The notes below the pieces were generated by a model. That model worked only from the letters and a program-made list of their open reading frames with translations, was not told the origin of the DNA and made no database searches. Shown here piece after piece: positions 9,483 through 18,772 of a stretch of 64,000 nt of DNA. Origin of the DNA: Pusillimonas noertemannii (GTDB lineage Bacteria > Pseudomonadota > Gammaproteobacteria > Burkholderiales > Burkholderiaceae_B); assembly GCF_003096595.1 (NCBI RefSeq), contig NZ_QEKO01000001.1, forward strand, positions 124,001-188,000, written 5' to 3'. A program made the translations under genes and the position numbers. Within the stretch, counting starts at the first letter, position 1. Every line of letters begins with the position of its first letter.

Positions 9483-10538
9483 ATGTTCAAATCACGCGTT
9501 AAATCCTGTTTGGCCACCATCGCCGCCGTGGTGGGCCTGGGCCTGGCCGCCGAGGCGTCTGCCGCTCAGGCGAACCTGGCGCAGTTGGCGGCGCTGCAAG
9601 GGGACACCCGCCAACAGTCTCTGGTGGATGGCGCGAAGAAAGAGGGCGAAGTGACGATTTATTTCGCCCATCCAAGCATACGGGCCATCGCCACCGCCTT
9701 CACCGAAAAGTACGGCATCAAGGTCAATCAATGGCGTTCGGGGTCGGAAGGTCTTCTGCAACGTGTCATGTCCGAGTCGCGCGGGGGCAAATACAGCGTC
9801 GACCTGGTAGAGAACAATGCGCCCGAAATGGAGGCCCTGCACCGCGAGAGCCTGCTGCAGCGCATGGAGTCCCCGCTTATGGCCCACCTGATGCCCGAGG
9901 CGGTGCCCGCTCATAAGGAATGGGTCGGCATATCCATTGACATGTTCGTGCTGGGATACAACACCCAGAAGATCAAGAAGGAAGAGCTCCCCACCTCCTG
10001 GCACGACTTGCTGGACCCGAAGTGGAAGGGAATGCTGGGTGTCGAGGCCGAGGACCACGCCTGGTTCTCCTACGTGCTGCAGCAGTTGGGTAAAGAAGAG
10101 GGCAGCGCACTGTTCCGTAAAATGGTGGCGACCAACGATATCGTGGTTCGCAAAGGGCATTCGCTGCTGGCCCAGACCGTGGCTTCCGCCGAGACACCCC
10201 TGGCGTTCAGCCTGTACAGTTGGGGGGCGGACCAGCTCAAGGACAAGGGTGCGCCCATAGAGCGTTTCAATATCGGCCAGCCTATCGCCCATTTTCAGGG
10301 CCTGGGCGTGATGAAAGAGGCCCCGCATCCCCATGCCGCGGTGCTGTTCTACGATTTCGTGCTCTCTGATGGGCAAAAAATCATTTCAGACTGGCATGCC
10401 ATTGCCACGCACCGGGATTATGACCAGGATCAGAAGAAAGTGCCCATCCAGTTCATTGATCCGGTTACGGCCATGGACTTGAATGAAGAGAGGCTGCGCG
10501 TCTTCGAGGACATCTTTGTAAAGAGATCGGCCCAGTAG
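9483..10538 (+). CDS. Extracellular solute-binding protein, Fe3+/polyamine family type, orphan
   Basis: A 351-residue periplasmic binding protein. The start ATG 9483 follows AAGGAAAAAGGAAA and opens a clean Sec signal peptide with cleavage after ASAAQA; the longer ORF from 9186 overlaps the dehydrogenase and is rejected. The mature chain (DGAKKEGEVTIYFAHPS, then a run to the C-terminal VFEDIF) resembles the extracellular solute-binding family 1 proteins of iron and small organic anion ABC importers. No permease or ATPase gene is adjacent, so it must share a transporter or act in sensing. It ends the Rieske-SDR-ALDH operon and probably binds the pathway substrate. Confidence 0.85.
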   Translation: MFKSRVKSCLATIAAVVGLGLAAEASAAQANLAQLAALQGDTRQQSLVDGAKKEGEVTIYFAHPSIRAIATAFTEKYGIKVNQWRSGSEGLLQRVMSESRGGKYSVDLVENNAPEMEALHRESLLQRMESPLMAHLMPEAVPAHKEWVGISIDMFVLGYNTQKIKKEELPTSWHDLLDPKWKGMLGVEAEDHAWFSYVLQQLGKEEGSALFRKMVATNDIVVRKGHSLLAQTVASAETPLAFSLYSWGADQLKDKGAPIERFNIGQPIAHFQGLGVMKEAPHPHAAVLFYDFVLSDGQKIISDWHAIATHRDYDQDQKKVPIQFIDPVTAMDLNEERLRVFEDIFVKRSAQ

Positions 10539-10567
10539 TCGCGGCAGGGATCTTCCTGCACTATGTC

Positions 10568-10591
10568 GCCCGGCCGCCGCCATTGCCGGGC
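10568..10591. terminator. Hairpin after the solute-binding protein gene
   Basis: Perfect 7-base arms GCCCGGC and GCCGGGC enclose 10 bases, 30 bases past the stop of the solute-binding protein gene. There is no T run, so it may be a transcript-stabilising hairpin rather than a full intrinsic terminator. Confidence 0.3.
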
Positions 10592-10677
10592 TGCATGATT
10601 CGGCCCTTGCCATTCTAAATGGCCGGCGTTATGGCAAAATCGGCCCTAACCAAGGTTGATGGCAAGGCGGAATAGTC

Positions 10678-11907
10678 ATGGCGCGCAAAGGGTCTCGCCT
10701 CGTCTGGCGTGACGGGAACTGCATCGAGCTGCTCGAGAACGGCGGCGAGTTCTTTCCTGCGCTGTGCAGCGACATAGACCAGGCGCAGGCCAGCGTTCAT
10801 CTTGAAACCTACATCTTCAACCTCGACGACACCGGCCGCAAGGTGCTGGAGCATCTGCGCGCCGCCTGCCAGCGGGGCGTCAAGGTGCGTGTCGTCATCG
10901 ACGGCTTCGGCAGCTACGAGAACGCCCCCGAAATCGCCCGCCAGCTCGAGGAAATGGGCGCGCAGGTGCGCATCTATCGGCCCGAGCCGGCCGGCCTGGG
11001 CCGCTTTCGTTTCCGGCTGAGCCGGCTGCGCCGCCTGCATCGCAAGGTTACCGTGGTGGACAGCCGCATCGGCTTCGTGGGCGGCATCAACATCATCGAC
11101 GATCTAGAAGACGTGCCCGACGACGGCCAGGGACCCAAGCCGCGCTTCGACTTTGCCGTGCGGGTGCGCGGGCCCATTGTGCAAGACCTGGCCAAGGCAC
11201 AGGGCCTTCTGTGGGTGCGCATGGCATGGCGCCGGCGCGATGACTGGGGCGAGTTCTACGAGCGCATCAAGGGCTGGCGCCAGCGCCGCGCCCGCGCTCT
11301 GGCCGAGGCCCAGCCCCGCTTCGAGCCTGGCATGCGCGCCACCGTCTTGCTGCGCGACAACCTGCGCTTCCGGCAGACCATCGAGAACGTCTACATCCAT
11401 GCCCTGGAAACGGCCACGCACGACGCCCTGATCGCCAACTCGTACTTCTTTCCCGGCCGGCGCCTGAAGGCTGCGTTGCGCCGCGCGGCCCAGCGCGGCG
11501 TGCGGGTAAGGCTGCTGCTGCAGGGCAGGGCCGAGTACGCTCTGCAGTACCGGGCCTGCCGCAGCATGTACCAAAGGGTTCTTGCCGGCGGCATCGAGAT
11601 TTATGAATACCAGCCCAGCTATCTGCACGCCAAGGTGGCCGTCATCGACGGCTGCGCCATGGTGGGCTCATCGAACATGGATCCGTTCAGCCTGCTGCTG
11701 GCACGCGAAACAAACGTCTTCATCAGCGACGAGGGCTTTGCGGCCGAGTTGAAGGACGCCCTGGAGCGCGAGCTGGCCAACAGCTGCAACCGGGTCACGG
11801 AAGAGACCAATGCCCGCCACTCGTGGCTGGACAGGGTGTGCGACGATGTATCGCATTTCCTGCTGAAGATAGGCGTGGCCCTTACCGGGCATGCGTCGGA
11901 ATATTGA
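10678..11907 (+). CDS. clsB: Cardiolipin synthase, phospholipase D family
   Basis: A 409-residue phospholipase D-superfamily protein with two HKD motifs: HRKVTVVD near residue 121 and HAKVAVID near residue 317, the latter followed by GSSNMDPFS. Length and absence of N-terminal membrane helices fit ClsB (YbhO), which makes cardiolipin from phosphatidylglycerol at the inner membrane. In relatives it follows the YbhP-like gene directly; here the two are separated by the catabolic block. The start ATG 10678 follows GGCGGAATAGTC, a moderate ribosome binding site. Confidence 0.9.
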   Translation: MARKGSRLVWRDGNCIELLENGGEFFPALCSDIDQAQASVHLETYIFNLDDTGRKVLEHLRAACQRGVKVRVVIDGFGSYENAPEIARQLEEMGAQVRIYRPEPAGLGRFRFRLSRLRRLHRKVTVVDSRIGFVGGINIIDDLEDVPDDGQGPKPRFDFAVRVRGPIVQDLAKAQGLLWVRMAWRRRDDWGEFYERIKGWRQRRARALAEAQPRFEPGMRATVLLRDNLRFRQTIENVYIHALETATHDALIANSYFFPGRRLKAALRRAAQRGVRVRLLLQGRAEYALQYRACRSMYQRVLAGGIEIYEYQPSYLHAKVAVIDGCAMVGSSNMDPFSLLLARETNVFISDEGFAAELKDALERELANSCNRVTEETNARHSWLDRVCDDVSHFLLKIGVALTGHASEY

Positions 11908-12077
11908 TCGGCGGTTCAAGACCCGCGACGGGAACAGGGGCCAGCGGGTGAGCAGGGGGTCGCGCGTGCAGGGGCGGGCGGCAAATAAAGGTAATGCCAC
12001 AAAGCGTTGCAGGTCGAACTGCGCTTCGCGTACTACACTAAAGCCATCCATTCCCCAGCTTGAACGGAGCGACGTCC

Positions 12078-14495
12078 ATGCAAACCAGTCATTCAGGCCA
12101 GTTTCATATCCGCAAAGTAGCTGTATGTGGCGCGGGTGTCATGGGGGCGCAGATTGCGGCCCATTGCGTGAACGCCGGCGTGCCCGTGGTGCTGTTCGAC
12201 CTGCCCGCCAAGCAGGGCGACCCCAACGGCATCGTCCACAAGGCCATTGCCATGCTGCGCAAGGCCAGCCCCGCGCCCCTGGGCGCGCCCGCCCTGGCCG
12301 AGCTTATTGAGCCGGCCAACTATCAAGACGACCTGCACCGCCTGGCCGAGTGCGACCTTGTCATCGAGGCCATTGCCGAGCGCATGGACTGGAAGCACGA
12401 CCTGTACAAGAAGCTGGCGCCCACCATCAAGCCGGGCGCCATCGTGGCCAGCAACACCTCGGGTCTTTCCATTACCCAGCTGGGGCAGGCGCTGCCAGAA
12501 TCGCTACGCTCGCGCTTTTGCGGCGTGCACTTCTTCAACCCGCCGCGCTATATGCCGCTGGTCGAGCTGATTCCCACCGCCGATACGCAGCCGGCCCTGC
12601 TCGACCAGCTTGAAACCTTTCTTACTTCGCGGCTGGGCAAGGGCGTGGTGCGCGCCAAAGATACGCCCAACTTCATCGGCAACCGCATCGGCGTGTTCGG
12701 CATTCTGTCGGTATTCGCGCAGGCCCAGAAGTTCGGCCTCAGCTACGAGCAGGTCGACGAGCTTACCGGCACCCGCCTGGGCCGGGCCAAGTCGGGCACT
12801 TTCCGCACGGCCGACGTGGTGGGGCTCGACACACTGGCCCACGTCATCCGCACCATGCAAGACCAATTGCCCAACGATCCCTTTCACAAGGTGTTTGCCA
12901 TGCCGCCGGTGCTGGAGGCCCTTATCGAAAAGGGTGCGCTGGGCCAGAAGACCGGCGCGGGCTTCTATCGCAAGGAAGGCAAGGCCATACTGCGGCTCGA
13001 TCCCGAAAAAGGCGAGTACGTGCCGGCCGATGCCAAGGTCGATGAAGAAGTGGCGGCCCTGCTGGCCGAGCGCGACCCCGTCAATCGCCTGCGAGGCCTG
13101 CACGAGTCGCAGCATCCGCAAGCCCAGTTCGTGTGGGCCGTACTGCGCGACACTTTCCATTACAGCGCTTTCCATCTGGCCGACATCGCCGATACGGCCC
13201 GGCAGGTCGATCAGGCCATGATCTGGGGCTTCGGCCACAGCCAGGGTCCGTTTGAACTCTGGCAGTCGGCGGGCTGGCGCGAAGTGGCGCAGTTCATCGC
13301 CGACGACATCGAAAGCGGCAAGGCGATCGCTTCGGCCCCGCTGCCCGACTGGGTCTTCAACGGGCCGGTCGACCAGGCGCAGGGCGTGCACACCGCCAAG
13401 GGTTCATGGAACCCGGCCGCCCAGGCCTTCGAGCCGCGCAGCGCGCTGCCGGTGTATCAGCGGCAGGTGGGTGCACCCCGTCTGGTGGGCGAGGCCAGCA
13501 GCCTGGGCGAAGACGTGGTGTTCGAAGACGATGCAGTCAAATGCTGGACCTTGCCCGCGCCGCATCCCACAGACGTGCTCATCGTGTCGTTCAAGAGCAA
13601 GATGCACACTCTCAGCCCCGAGGTGATGAAGGGCGTCGAGCATGCCGTGGACCTCGCCGAGGGCTCTTTCAGCGCCCTGGTGGTGGGCCAGCTTGCCGAC
13701 CCCTTCTCGGCCGGTGCCGACCTGAAGTCCATGCTGCCCCTGTTCGCCTCGGGCGGCCCCAAGGCGGTTGAGCCGGTCGAGCGCGCCATGCAGGAAATGG
13801 TGCTGCGCCTGCGCTATGCCCAGGTGCCCGTGGTGGCCGCCCTGGCCGGCATGGCCCTGGGCGGCGGCTGCGAGCTGGCCCTGCACTGCGCGCGGCGGGT
13901 AGCGCATTTCGAGACCTATATGGGGCTGGTGGAATCGGGTCTGGGTCTGGTGCCGGGCGCCGGCGGCCTTACCTGGAGCGCCCGCCGGGCGGCCGAACTG
14001 CAGGCCGAGGGCGCGCCCGACGCGCCCCTGCTGGCCTATCTCAAGCGCTTTGCCTTCCCCATTGCGCAGGCCACCGTTTCCACCTCGGCTCTCAATGCGC
14101 GCGAGATCGGCTTTCTTCTGCCGTCCGACCCCATCGTGATGAATCGCAACGAGCTGCTGTACGTGGCGGTGCGCGAAGCCCATGTGCTGGCCGAGGCGGG
14201 CTGGCGCGCCCCCATGCCCCTGCCTTTTCCCGTGGCCGGGCGCGACGGCATCGCCACCTTGAAGGGCCAGCTCGTGAACATGCGCGTGGGCGGCTACATT
14301 TCAGAACATGACTTCCATGTGGCCTCTACCATCGCCCATGTGATGTGTGGCGGCGATCTCGACCCCGGCGAGCGCGTCGACGAAGGCTGGATGCTGGCGC
14401 GCGAGCGCGAGGCCTTCCTGGGGCTGCTGGCCCATCCCAAGACCCAGGAGCGCATCATGGGTTTTGTAAAGACCGGCAAGCCGGTGCGCAACTGA
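12078..14495 (+). CDS. Bifunctional 3-hydroxyacyl-CoA dehydrogenase/enoyl-CoA hydratase (FadN-like)
   Basis: An 805-residue beta-oxidation enzyme. The start ATG 12078 is preceded by ACGGAGCG; an upstream TTG at 12060 has no such site. The N-terminal half is the NAD-dependent dehydrogenase (CGAGVMGAQIAAHC, SNTSGLSI, HFFNPPRYMPLVELI). The C-terminal third is a crotonase-fold hydratase (DPFSAGADLKSML, GMALGGGCELALHC). This order is reversed relative to FadB and matches the FadN type. It is followed after 28 bases by a thiolase gene, so the pair would carry out the last three steps of a beta-oxidation cycle on fatty or aromatic acyl-CoAs. Confidence 0.92.
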   Translation: MQTSHSGQFHIRKVAVCGAGVMGAQIAAHCVNAGVPVVLFDLPAKQGDPNGIVHKAIAMLRKASPAPLGAPALAELIEPANYQDDLHRLAECDLVIEAIAERMDWKHDLYKKLAPTIKPGAIVASNTSGLSITQLGQALPESLRSRFCGVHFFNPPRYMPLVELIPTADTQPALLDQLETFLTSRLGKGVVRAKDTPNFIGNRIGVFGILSVFAQAQKFGLSYEQVDELTGTRLGRAKSGTFRTADVVGLDTLAHVIRTMQDQLPNDPFHKVFAMPPVLEALIEKGALGQKTGAGFYRKEGKAILRLDPEKGEYVPADAKVDEEVAALLAERDPVNRLRGLHESQHPQAQFVWAVLRDTFHYSAFHLADIADTARQVDQAMIWGFGHSQGPFELWQSAGWREVAQFIADDIESGKAIASAPLPDWVFNGPVDQAQGVHTAKGSWNPAAQAFEPRSALPVYQRQVGAPRLVGEASSLGEDVVFEDDAVKCWTLPAPHPTDVLIVSFKSKMHTLSPEVMKGVEHAVDLAEGSFSALVVGQLADPFSAGADLKSMLPLFASGGPKAVEPVERAMQEMVLRLRYAQVPVVAALAGMALGGGCELALHCARRVAHFETYMGLVESGLGLVPGAGGLTWSARRAAELQAEGAPDAPLLAYLKRFAFPIAQATVSTSALNAREIGFLLPSDPIVMNRNELLYVAVREAHVLAEAGWRAPMPLPFPVAGRDGIATLKGQLVNMRVGGYISEHDFHVASTIAHVMCGGDLDPGERVDEGWMLAREREAFLGLLAHPKTQERIMGFVKTGKPVRN

Positions 14496-14523
14496 GCCTG
14501 TTGACCGTCGACGGAGACACAAG

Positions 14524-15720
14524 ATGACCACACTGCAACAAGCGTATATCGTCGCCGCAACCCGCAGCCCCATCGGCAAGGCGCCGCGCGGCACCCTGGC
14601 GCACTACCGCCCGGACGACCTGCTGGCGACCGTGCTGCAAGGCGTGCTGGCGCAGGCGCCCGGGCTGGACCCGGCCGCGGTCGAAGACGTGATCGTGGGC
14701 TGCGCCATTCCAGAGGGCCCGCAGGGCTTCAACGTGGCGCGCCTGGGGCTGCTGCTGGCCGGCCTGCCCGACACCGTGCCGGGCGCCACGGTGAACCGCT
14801 TCTGCGCATCGGGCCTGACCGCCCTGGCCATGGCCGCCGACCGCATCCGGGTGGGCGAGGCCGACGTCATGATCGCGGCGGGCACCGAGTCCATGAGCCA
14901 AGTGCCCATCTTCGGCGTCACCACCACCTTCAGCCCGCGCATCTTCGAGCGCGATGAAAACCTCGGCATCGCTTACGGCATGGGCCAGACTGCCGAGCAG
15001 GTGGCCGAGCAATGGAAGGTGTCGCGCGAAGACCAGGACGCCTTCGCCCTGCAGTCGCACCAGCGCGCCCTGGCCGCGCAAAAGGCGGGCGAATTCAACG
15101 ACGAGATTCTGCCTATCGAGGTCATGCGGCGCACCCCCAACCTGGCTTCCGAGCAGGTGGTGGAAACCCGCAAGAATTTTTCCCTGGACGAAGGCCCGCG
15201 GCCCGACACCAGCATGGAGGCCCTGGCCAAGCTCAAGCCCGTGTTCGCGGCCAAGGGCAGCGTCACCGCCGGCAACAGCTCGCAGATGTCCGACGGCGCC
15301 GGCGCCCTGCTGGTGGTGTCCGAGCGTGCCCTCAAGACGCACAAGCTGACACCGCTGGCGCGCTTCGTCTCGTTTGCCGTGCGCGGCGTGCCGCCGCAGA
15401 TCATGGGCATAGGGCCCAAGTTCGCCATACCTGAAGTGCTGCAGCGCGCCGGCCTGAAGCTGGACCAGATGGGCTGGATAGAGCTGAACGAGGCCTTCGC
15501 CGCCCAGTCGCTGGCGGTCATCCGCGATCTCAACCTGAATCCCCAGGTGGTCAACCCCATGGGCGGCGCCATCGCCCTGGGCCACCCCCTGGGCGCCACC
15601 GGTGCCATCCGTTCCGCTACGGTGGTGCATGCGCTGCAGCGGCACAAGCTCGATTACGGAATGGTGACGATGTGCGTGGGCACCGGCATGGGCGCGGCGG
15701 GGATATTCGAGCGGGTGTAG
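14524..15720 (+). CDS. Acetyl-CoA acyltransferase (thiolase)
   Basis: A 398-residue degradative thiolase. The nucleophilic Cys is in NRFCASGLTA, the catalytic His in GGAIALGHPLGATGA, and the second Cys in CVGTGMGAAGIFE at the C-terminus. It cleaves 3-ketoacyl-CoA to acetyl-CoA and a shortened acyl-CoA, and is the expected partner (FadA-like) of the FadN-like enzyme immediately upstream. The start ATG follows GACGGAGACACAAG. Confidence 0.93.
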   Translation: MTTLQQAYIVAATRSPIGKAPRGTLAHYRPDDLLATVLQGVLAQAPGLDPAAVEDVIVGCAIPEGPQGFNVARLGLLLAGLPDTVPGATVNRFCASGLTALAMAADRIRVGEADVMIAAGTESMSQVPIFGVTTTFSPRIFERDENLGIAYGMGQTAEQVAEQWKVSREDQDAFALQSHQRALAAQKAGEFNDEILPIEVMRRTPNLASEQVVETRKNFSLDEGPRPDTSMEALAKLKPVFAAKGSVTAGNSSQMSDGAGALLVVSERALKTHKLTPLARFVSFAVRGVPPQIMGIGPKFAIPEVLQRAGLKLDQMGWIELNEAFAAQSLAVIRDLNLNPQVVNPMGGAIALGHPLGATGAIRSATVVHALQRHKLDYGMVTMCVGTGMGAAGIFERV

Positions 15721-15783
15721 CGGCCTAGCGGTTTTTGCGGCAGGGCGATTCCATCGCTCCCGCCTTGTGCATGAGCACTTGTC

Positions 15784-15812
15784 GATGGTATATTCTTTTG
15801 ATATATACCATC
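15784..15812. promoter_or_regulatory. vapBC operator palindrome
   Basis: Perfect 10-base arms GATGGTATAT (15784-15793) and ATATACCATC (15803-15812) flank a 9-base spacer, 16 bases upstream of the antitoxin start. VapB-type antitoxins bind such dyads to repress their own operon, so this is the likely autoregulatory operator overlapping the promoter. Confidence 0.7.
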
Positions 15813-15827
15813 TTGATGGAGGCTTCC

Positions 15828-16070
15828 ATGGATACCGCCAAGGTTTTTTGGTCGGGCCGTTCCCAGGCGGTCCGCCTGCCCAAGGATTTCCGTTTCGACA
15901 CCGATGAAGTTCGCATTCGGCGCCATGGAAGCGCTGTCATTCTTGAACCGATCGTTAAAGACTGGACGTGGCTTGACGACATCATCGGGCCGGTCGACCA
16001 AGATTTTGAATCGGCTGTTGCCGAGCGTATGCCGCAGCAAGAGCGCCCCGATCTGGACACTTTCAAGTGA
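15828..16070 (+). CDS. vapB: VapB-type antitoxin (swapped-hairpin AbrB fold)
   Basis: An 80-residue antitoxin starting at ATG 15828 after TGGAGG; the longer in-frame ORF from 15735 would run through the operator. The N-terminus (AKVFWSGRSQAVRLPKDFRFD) is the DNA-binding hairpin of SpoVT/AbrB-like VapB proteins, and the acidic C-terminus would wrap the toxin. Its stop overlaps the VapC start by four bases, ensuring coupled synthesis. It neutralises VapC and represses the operon. Confidence 0.9.
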   Translation: MDTAKVFWSGRSQAVRLPKDFRFDTDEVRIRRHGSAVILEPIVKDWTWLDDIIGPVDQDFESAVAERMPQQERPDLDTFK

Positions 16071-16459
16071 AGTACTTGCTTGACACCAATGCCGTGATCG
16101 CACTTCTTAAAGGGCATCCGGGGTTTCTAGCCCGATTGCGCCGGCACCGGCCCGCAGATTTTGCAATGCCCTCCATTGTGGTGCATGAGCTTTTCTATGG
16201 CGCATACAAGGGGCGGCAAGTTGCACGGAACCTCGAGCGGGTGCAGGCATTGCAGTTTCAAGTGCTCGACTTCGACCGCGAAGATGCGCAGCGGGCAGGA
16301 GAACTGAGGGCTCTTTTAAGCGCAGCGGGCACGCCCATAGGTCCTTACGACGTCTTGATCGCCGGGCAGGCCTGGGCGCGCGGCCTGACGCTGATTACCC
16401 ACAACATGCGCGAGTTCCGGCGTATAGCCCATATACGGGTTGAAGACTGGGAAGCCTGA
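16067..16459 (+). CDS. vapC: VapC toxin, PIN-domain ribonuclease
   Basis: A 130-residue PIN-domain toxin starting with GTG at 16067 within the VapB stop. The metal-binding acidic residues are visible: D6 in YLLDTNAV, E41 in VVHELFYGA and D95 in GPYDVLIAG, with N113 in ITHNMREF. VapC enzymes cleave tRNA or rRNA when freed of VapB. The module sits between the thiolase gene and the end of the ABC transporter operon and looks intact. Confidence 0.92.
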   Translation: MKYLLDTNAVIALLKGHPGFLARLRRHRPADFAMPSIVVHELFYGAYKGRQVARNLERVQALQFQVLDFDREDAQRAGELRALLSAAGTPIGPYDVLIAGQAWARGLTLITHNMREFRRIAHIRVEDWEA

Positions 16460-16467
16460 GCGTCGTT

Positions 16468-17238
16468 CTACGGCCTTTGCCAGCGCAGCAGCTTTTTCTC
16501 GGCCAGAGCCAGCAGCGCGTTGGCGGCAAAGCCTATGGCGCCCAGCAGCACCACGCCTGCAAACAGTTCACTGGCCCGGAACGAGCGGGCGGCCAGCAGC
16601 ACGGCCTGGCCCAGACCCGACTGCGAGGCGATCATTTCCCCGACCACGGCGATAATCAGCGACACCGTCATCGACAGCCGCATGCCGGCCAGGATGTCGG
16701 GCATGGCGCTGGGCAGGGCGATCTTCCAGCTGAACATGGTGCGCGACATCTGCAGGGCGTCGGCCACTTCGCGCAGCCGGGGCTGCACGGTGGCAAAGCC
16801 GTGCACCGTGGCCAGCAGCACGGGCCACATCGAGCCGAAGGCCACCACGAACAGCACCATCGAGGCATTCAGGCCAAATATGGAAATGGCCAGCGGCATG
16901 ATGGCCGAGGCCGGCAGGGGCCGGATGAATTCCAGCGTGGGCTGCAGCCAGGCGCGGGCCGTGGCCGAGATGCCTATCATGGCGCCCAGGGCTATGCCGA
17001 ACAACGAAGCCAGCAGCCAGCCCAGCAGCATGCGGTTGATGGTGTCCACGCTGTTGCCGACCAGGGCGCCGTCGAGCAGGCCCTCTTTCAGGCTGGCCAG
17101 GGTGGCTTCGGGCGTGGGCAGAAACACCTTGCTGACCCATTCCTGGTGGCTGGCCAGCCACCACAGGGCCATGATGGCCAGAAACACCAGCAGTGATTCG
17201 ACCACGTCGGTTGCCTGGATGCGAGGGCGCGCGTTCAT
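16468..17238 (-). CDS. ABC transporter permease, NitT/TauT family (distal)
   Basis: A 256-residue inner-membrane permease with about six hydrophobic segments and the cytoplasmic EAA-type loop around ALPSAMPDILAGMRLSMTVSLI that contacts the ATPase. It belongs to the SsuC/TauC group that imports sulfonates, nitrate, pyrimidine precursors or aromatic acids. It is the last gene of a six-gene leftward operon (FAH-family hydrolase, cyclase, binding protein, ATPase, two permeases) and overlaps the preceding permease by ATGA. Having two different permeases suggests a heterodimeric channel. Confidence 0.9.
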   Translation of the reverse strand: MNARPRIQATDVVESLLVFLAIMALWWLASHQEWVSKVFLPTPEATLASLKEGLLDGALVGNSVDTINRMLLGWLLASLFGIALGAMIGISATARAWLQPTLEFIRPLPASAIMPLAISIFGLNASMVLFVVAFGSMWPVLLATVHGFATVQPRLREVADALQMSRTMFSWKIALPSAMPDILAGMRLSMTVSLIIAVVGEMIASQSGLGQAVLLAARSFRASELFAGVVLLGAIGFAANALLALAEKKLLRWQRP

Positions 17239-17999
17239 GGCCGGCCTCCCATGCGTTGGGACATGCGTCGCTGCAGCAGCAGGGCCAGCTCATTGATGGC
17301 ATAGCCCACAATGCCTATCCAGAACAGCCAGGCCAGCATCAGGGCGGGCTCCATACTTTGCTGAGCGATCATGATGGCATAGCCCATGCCATGCGGGTTG
17401 GCTACGATCTCTACGGTAACCGCCACCACCAGCGCAATGGCCACCCCCTGGCGCAGCGCGACGAATAGCCGGGGCAGCATGGAGGGCAGGGTAATCTTCC
17501 ATACCTGCTGAAAATAAGACAGCTGCAGGGCTTGCGAAACTTCGAGCAATATGGGTTCGACCTGCCGCGCCGCGGCCTGGGTCAGGATAAGAATCGGCCA
17601 GAAGGTGGCAAAGGCCACGACGCTCACTTCCATGCTGACGCCAAAGCCGAAGATCAGCATGGCCAATGGAATAAGCGCCACGGATGGTATGGGGCGAAAC
17701 ACTTCTATGGAAAAGAAGCTCATGCGGGCGGCGCGGGGCGACAGGCCCAGCACAATGCCAAGCTCCGCGCCCGCCACGAAGGCCAGGGCCAGGCCTATGC
17801 CTGCCGACATGAGGGTAAAGCCGGTGGCCGAAAGTATGTCGCCCTGGAACAGCGCATCGACGAACGCCCGCACCGCCGCCGAGGGCGGCGCCAGGGTATC
17901 GCTGTAGGCGGCGACGCGGCGTGTATAGAGTTCGAACGCGCCGATCAGAATGGCCGGAAACACAAAGGGGCGCAGCCAGCGAAGCAGAGTGGCCAGCAT
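17235..17999 (-). CDS. ABC transporter permease, NitT/TauT family (proximal)
   Basis: A 254-residue permease paralogous to its neighbour. Hydrophobic helices cover most of the chain and the EAA-type loop is seen in KITLPSMLPRLFVALRQGVAIAL. It starts one base after the stop of the ATPase gene and overlaps the next permease by four bases, so all are cotranslated. The mature transporter would be one binding protein, two permeases and an ATPase dimer. Confidence 0.9.
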   Translation of the reverse strand: MLATLLRWLRPFVFPAILIGAFELYTRRVAAYSDTLAPPSAAVRAFVDALFQGDILSATGFTLMSAGIGLALAFVAGAELGIVLGLSPRAARMSFFSIEVFRPIPSVALIPLAMLIFGFGVSMEVSVVAFATFWPILILTQAAARQVEPILLEVSQALQLSYFQQVWKITLPSMLPRLFVALRQGVAIALVVAVTVEIVANPHGMGYAIMIAQQSMEPALMLAWLFWIGIVGYAINELALLLQRRMSQRMGGRP

Positions 18000-18000
18000 C

Positions 18001-18765
18001 TTAATCGTGCCCCAGGTAGTGGTACAGGTCGCGGCGCGGGCGCAGGAAATCGGGATGTTCCTTGGTAGAGAGCTGGTCGCGCGGATGCGGAATGGTCACG
18101 TCGATGACCGCCGCCAGGCTGGGCTGCTGGGGCGTGGGATTGCTGCGCAAGGCGATCACCCTGTCGCCCAGGTAGATGGCTTCTTCCAGGTCATGGGTTA
18201 CGAACAGCACGGTCAGGCCCTGCTCGCGCACCAGGCGCAGCAGCTCGTCCTGCAGGCTTTCGCGCGTCATGGCGTCCAGCGCGCCGAAGGGCTCGTCCAT
18301 CATCAGCAGCTCGGGTTCTTGCGCCAGGCAGCGGGCAATCTGCACGCGCTGCTGCATGCCGCCCGACAGCTGGGTGGGAAACTTGCCGGCATGCGCCGCC
18401 AGGCCCACGGTTTCAAGCACCTTGGAGATTCTTGCAGCCCGTTGGCCGGCGGGCACGCCGGCCGCTTCCAACGCCAGGCTGATGTTGCCTTCGACGGTGC
18501 GCCAGGGCAGCAGGGCGCGGCCGTAATCCTGGAAGACAAAGGCGACCTCGCGCGAGGGGCCGGTAATGACCTTGCCCTGCCGGCTGACAGAACCGCCCGA
18601 AGGCGTCACGAAACCGGCCGCCGCCCGCAACAGGGTCGTCTTGCCGCAGCCCGAGGGGCCGATGATGGAAATGAATTCACCCTTTTCCACCTCGAACCGG
18701 GTGGGCGAAAGAATTTCGCGTCCACCCAGGTGAATCGTGACGTCGTTGAAGCTGAGGATGGGCAT
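18001..18765 (-). CDS. ABC transporter ATP-binding protein, NitT/TauT family
   Basis: A 254-residue ABC ATPase with a Walker A (GPSGCGKTT), Q-loop (VFQDYGRALLPW), signature LSGGMQQR, Walker B LLMMDEPFGALD and the H-loop in LFVTHDLEEA, all intact. It energises the two adjacent permeases. The gene lies seven bases downstream of the binding-protein gene in the same operon. Confidence 0.95.
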   Translation of the reverse strand: MPILSFNDVTIHLGGREILSPTRFEVEKGEFISIIGPSGCGKTTLLRAAAGFVTPSGGSVSRQGKVITGPSREVAFVFQDYGRALLPWRTVEGNISLALEAAGVPAGQRAARISKVLETVGLAAHAGKFPTQLSGGMQQRVQIARCLAQEPELLMMDEPFGALDAMTRESLQDELLRLVREQGLTVLFVTHDLEEAIYLGDRVIALRSNPTPQQPSLAAVIDVTIPHPRDQLSTKEHPDFLRPRRDLYHYLGHD

Positions 18766-18772
18766 GAGGCGG

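Noticed and set aside
16477-17296. Long plus-strand frames opposite the permease genes
   Set aside because: Long antisense frames are common in GC-rich DNA. These have His/Gln/Gly-biased composition and lie exactly opposite convincing permeases.
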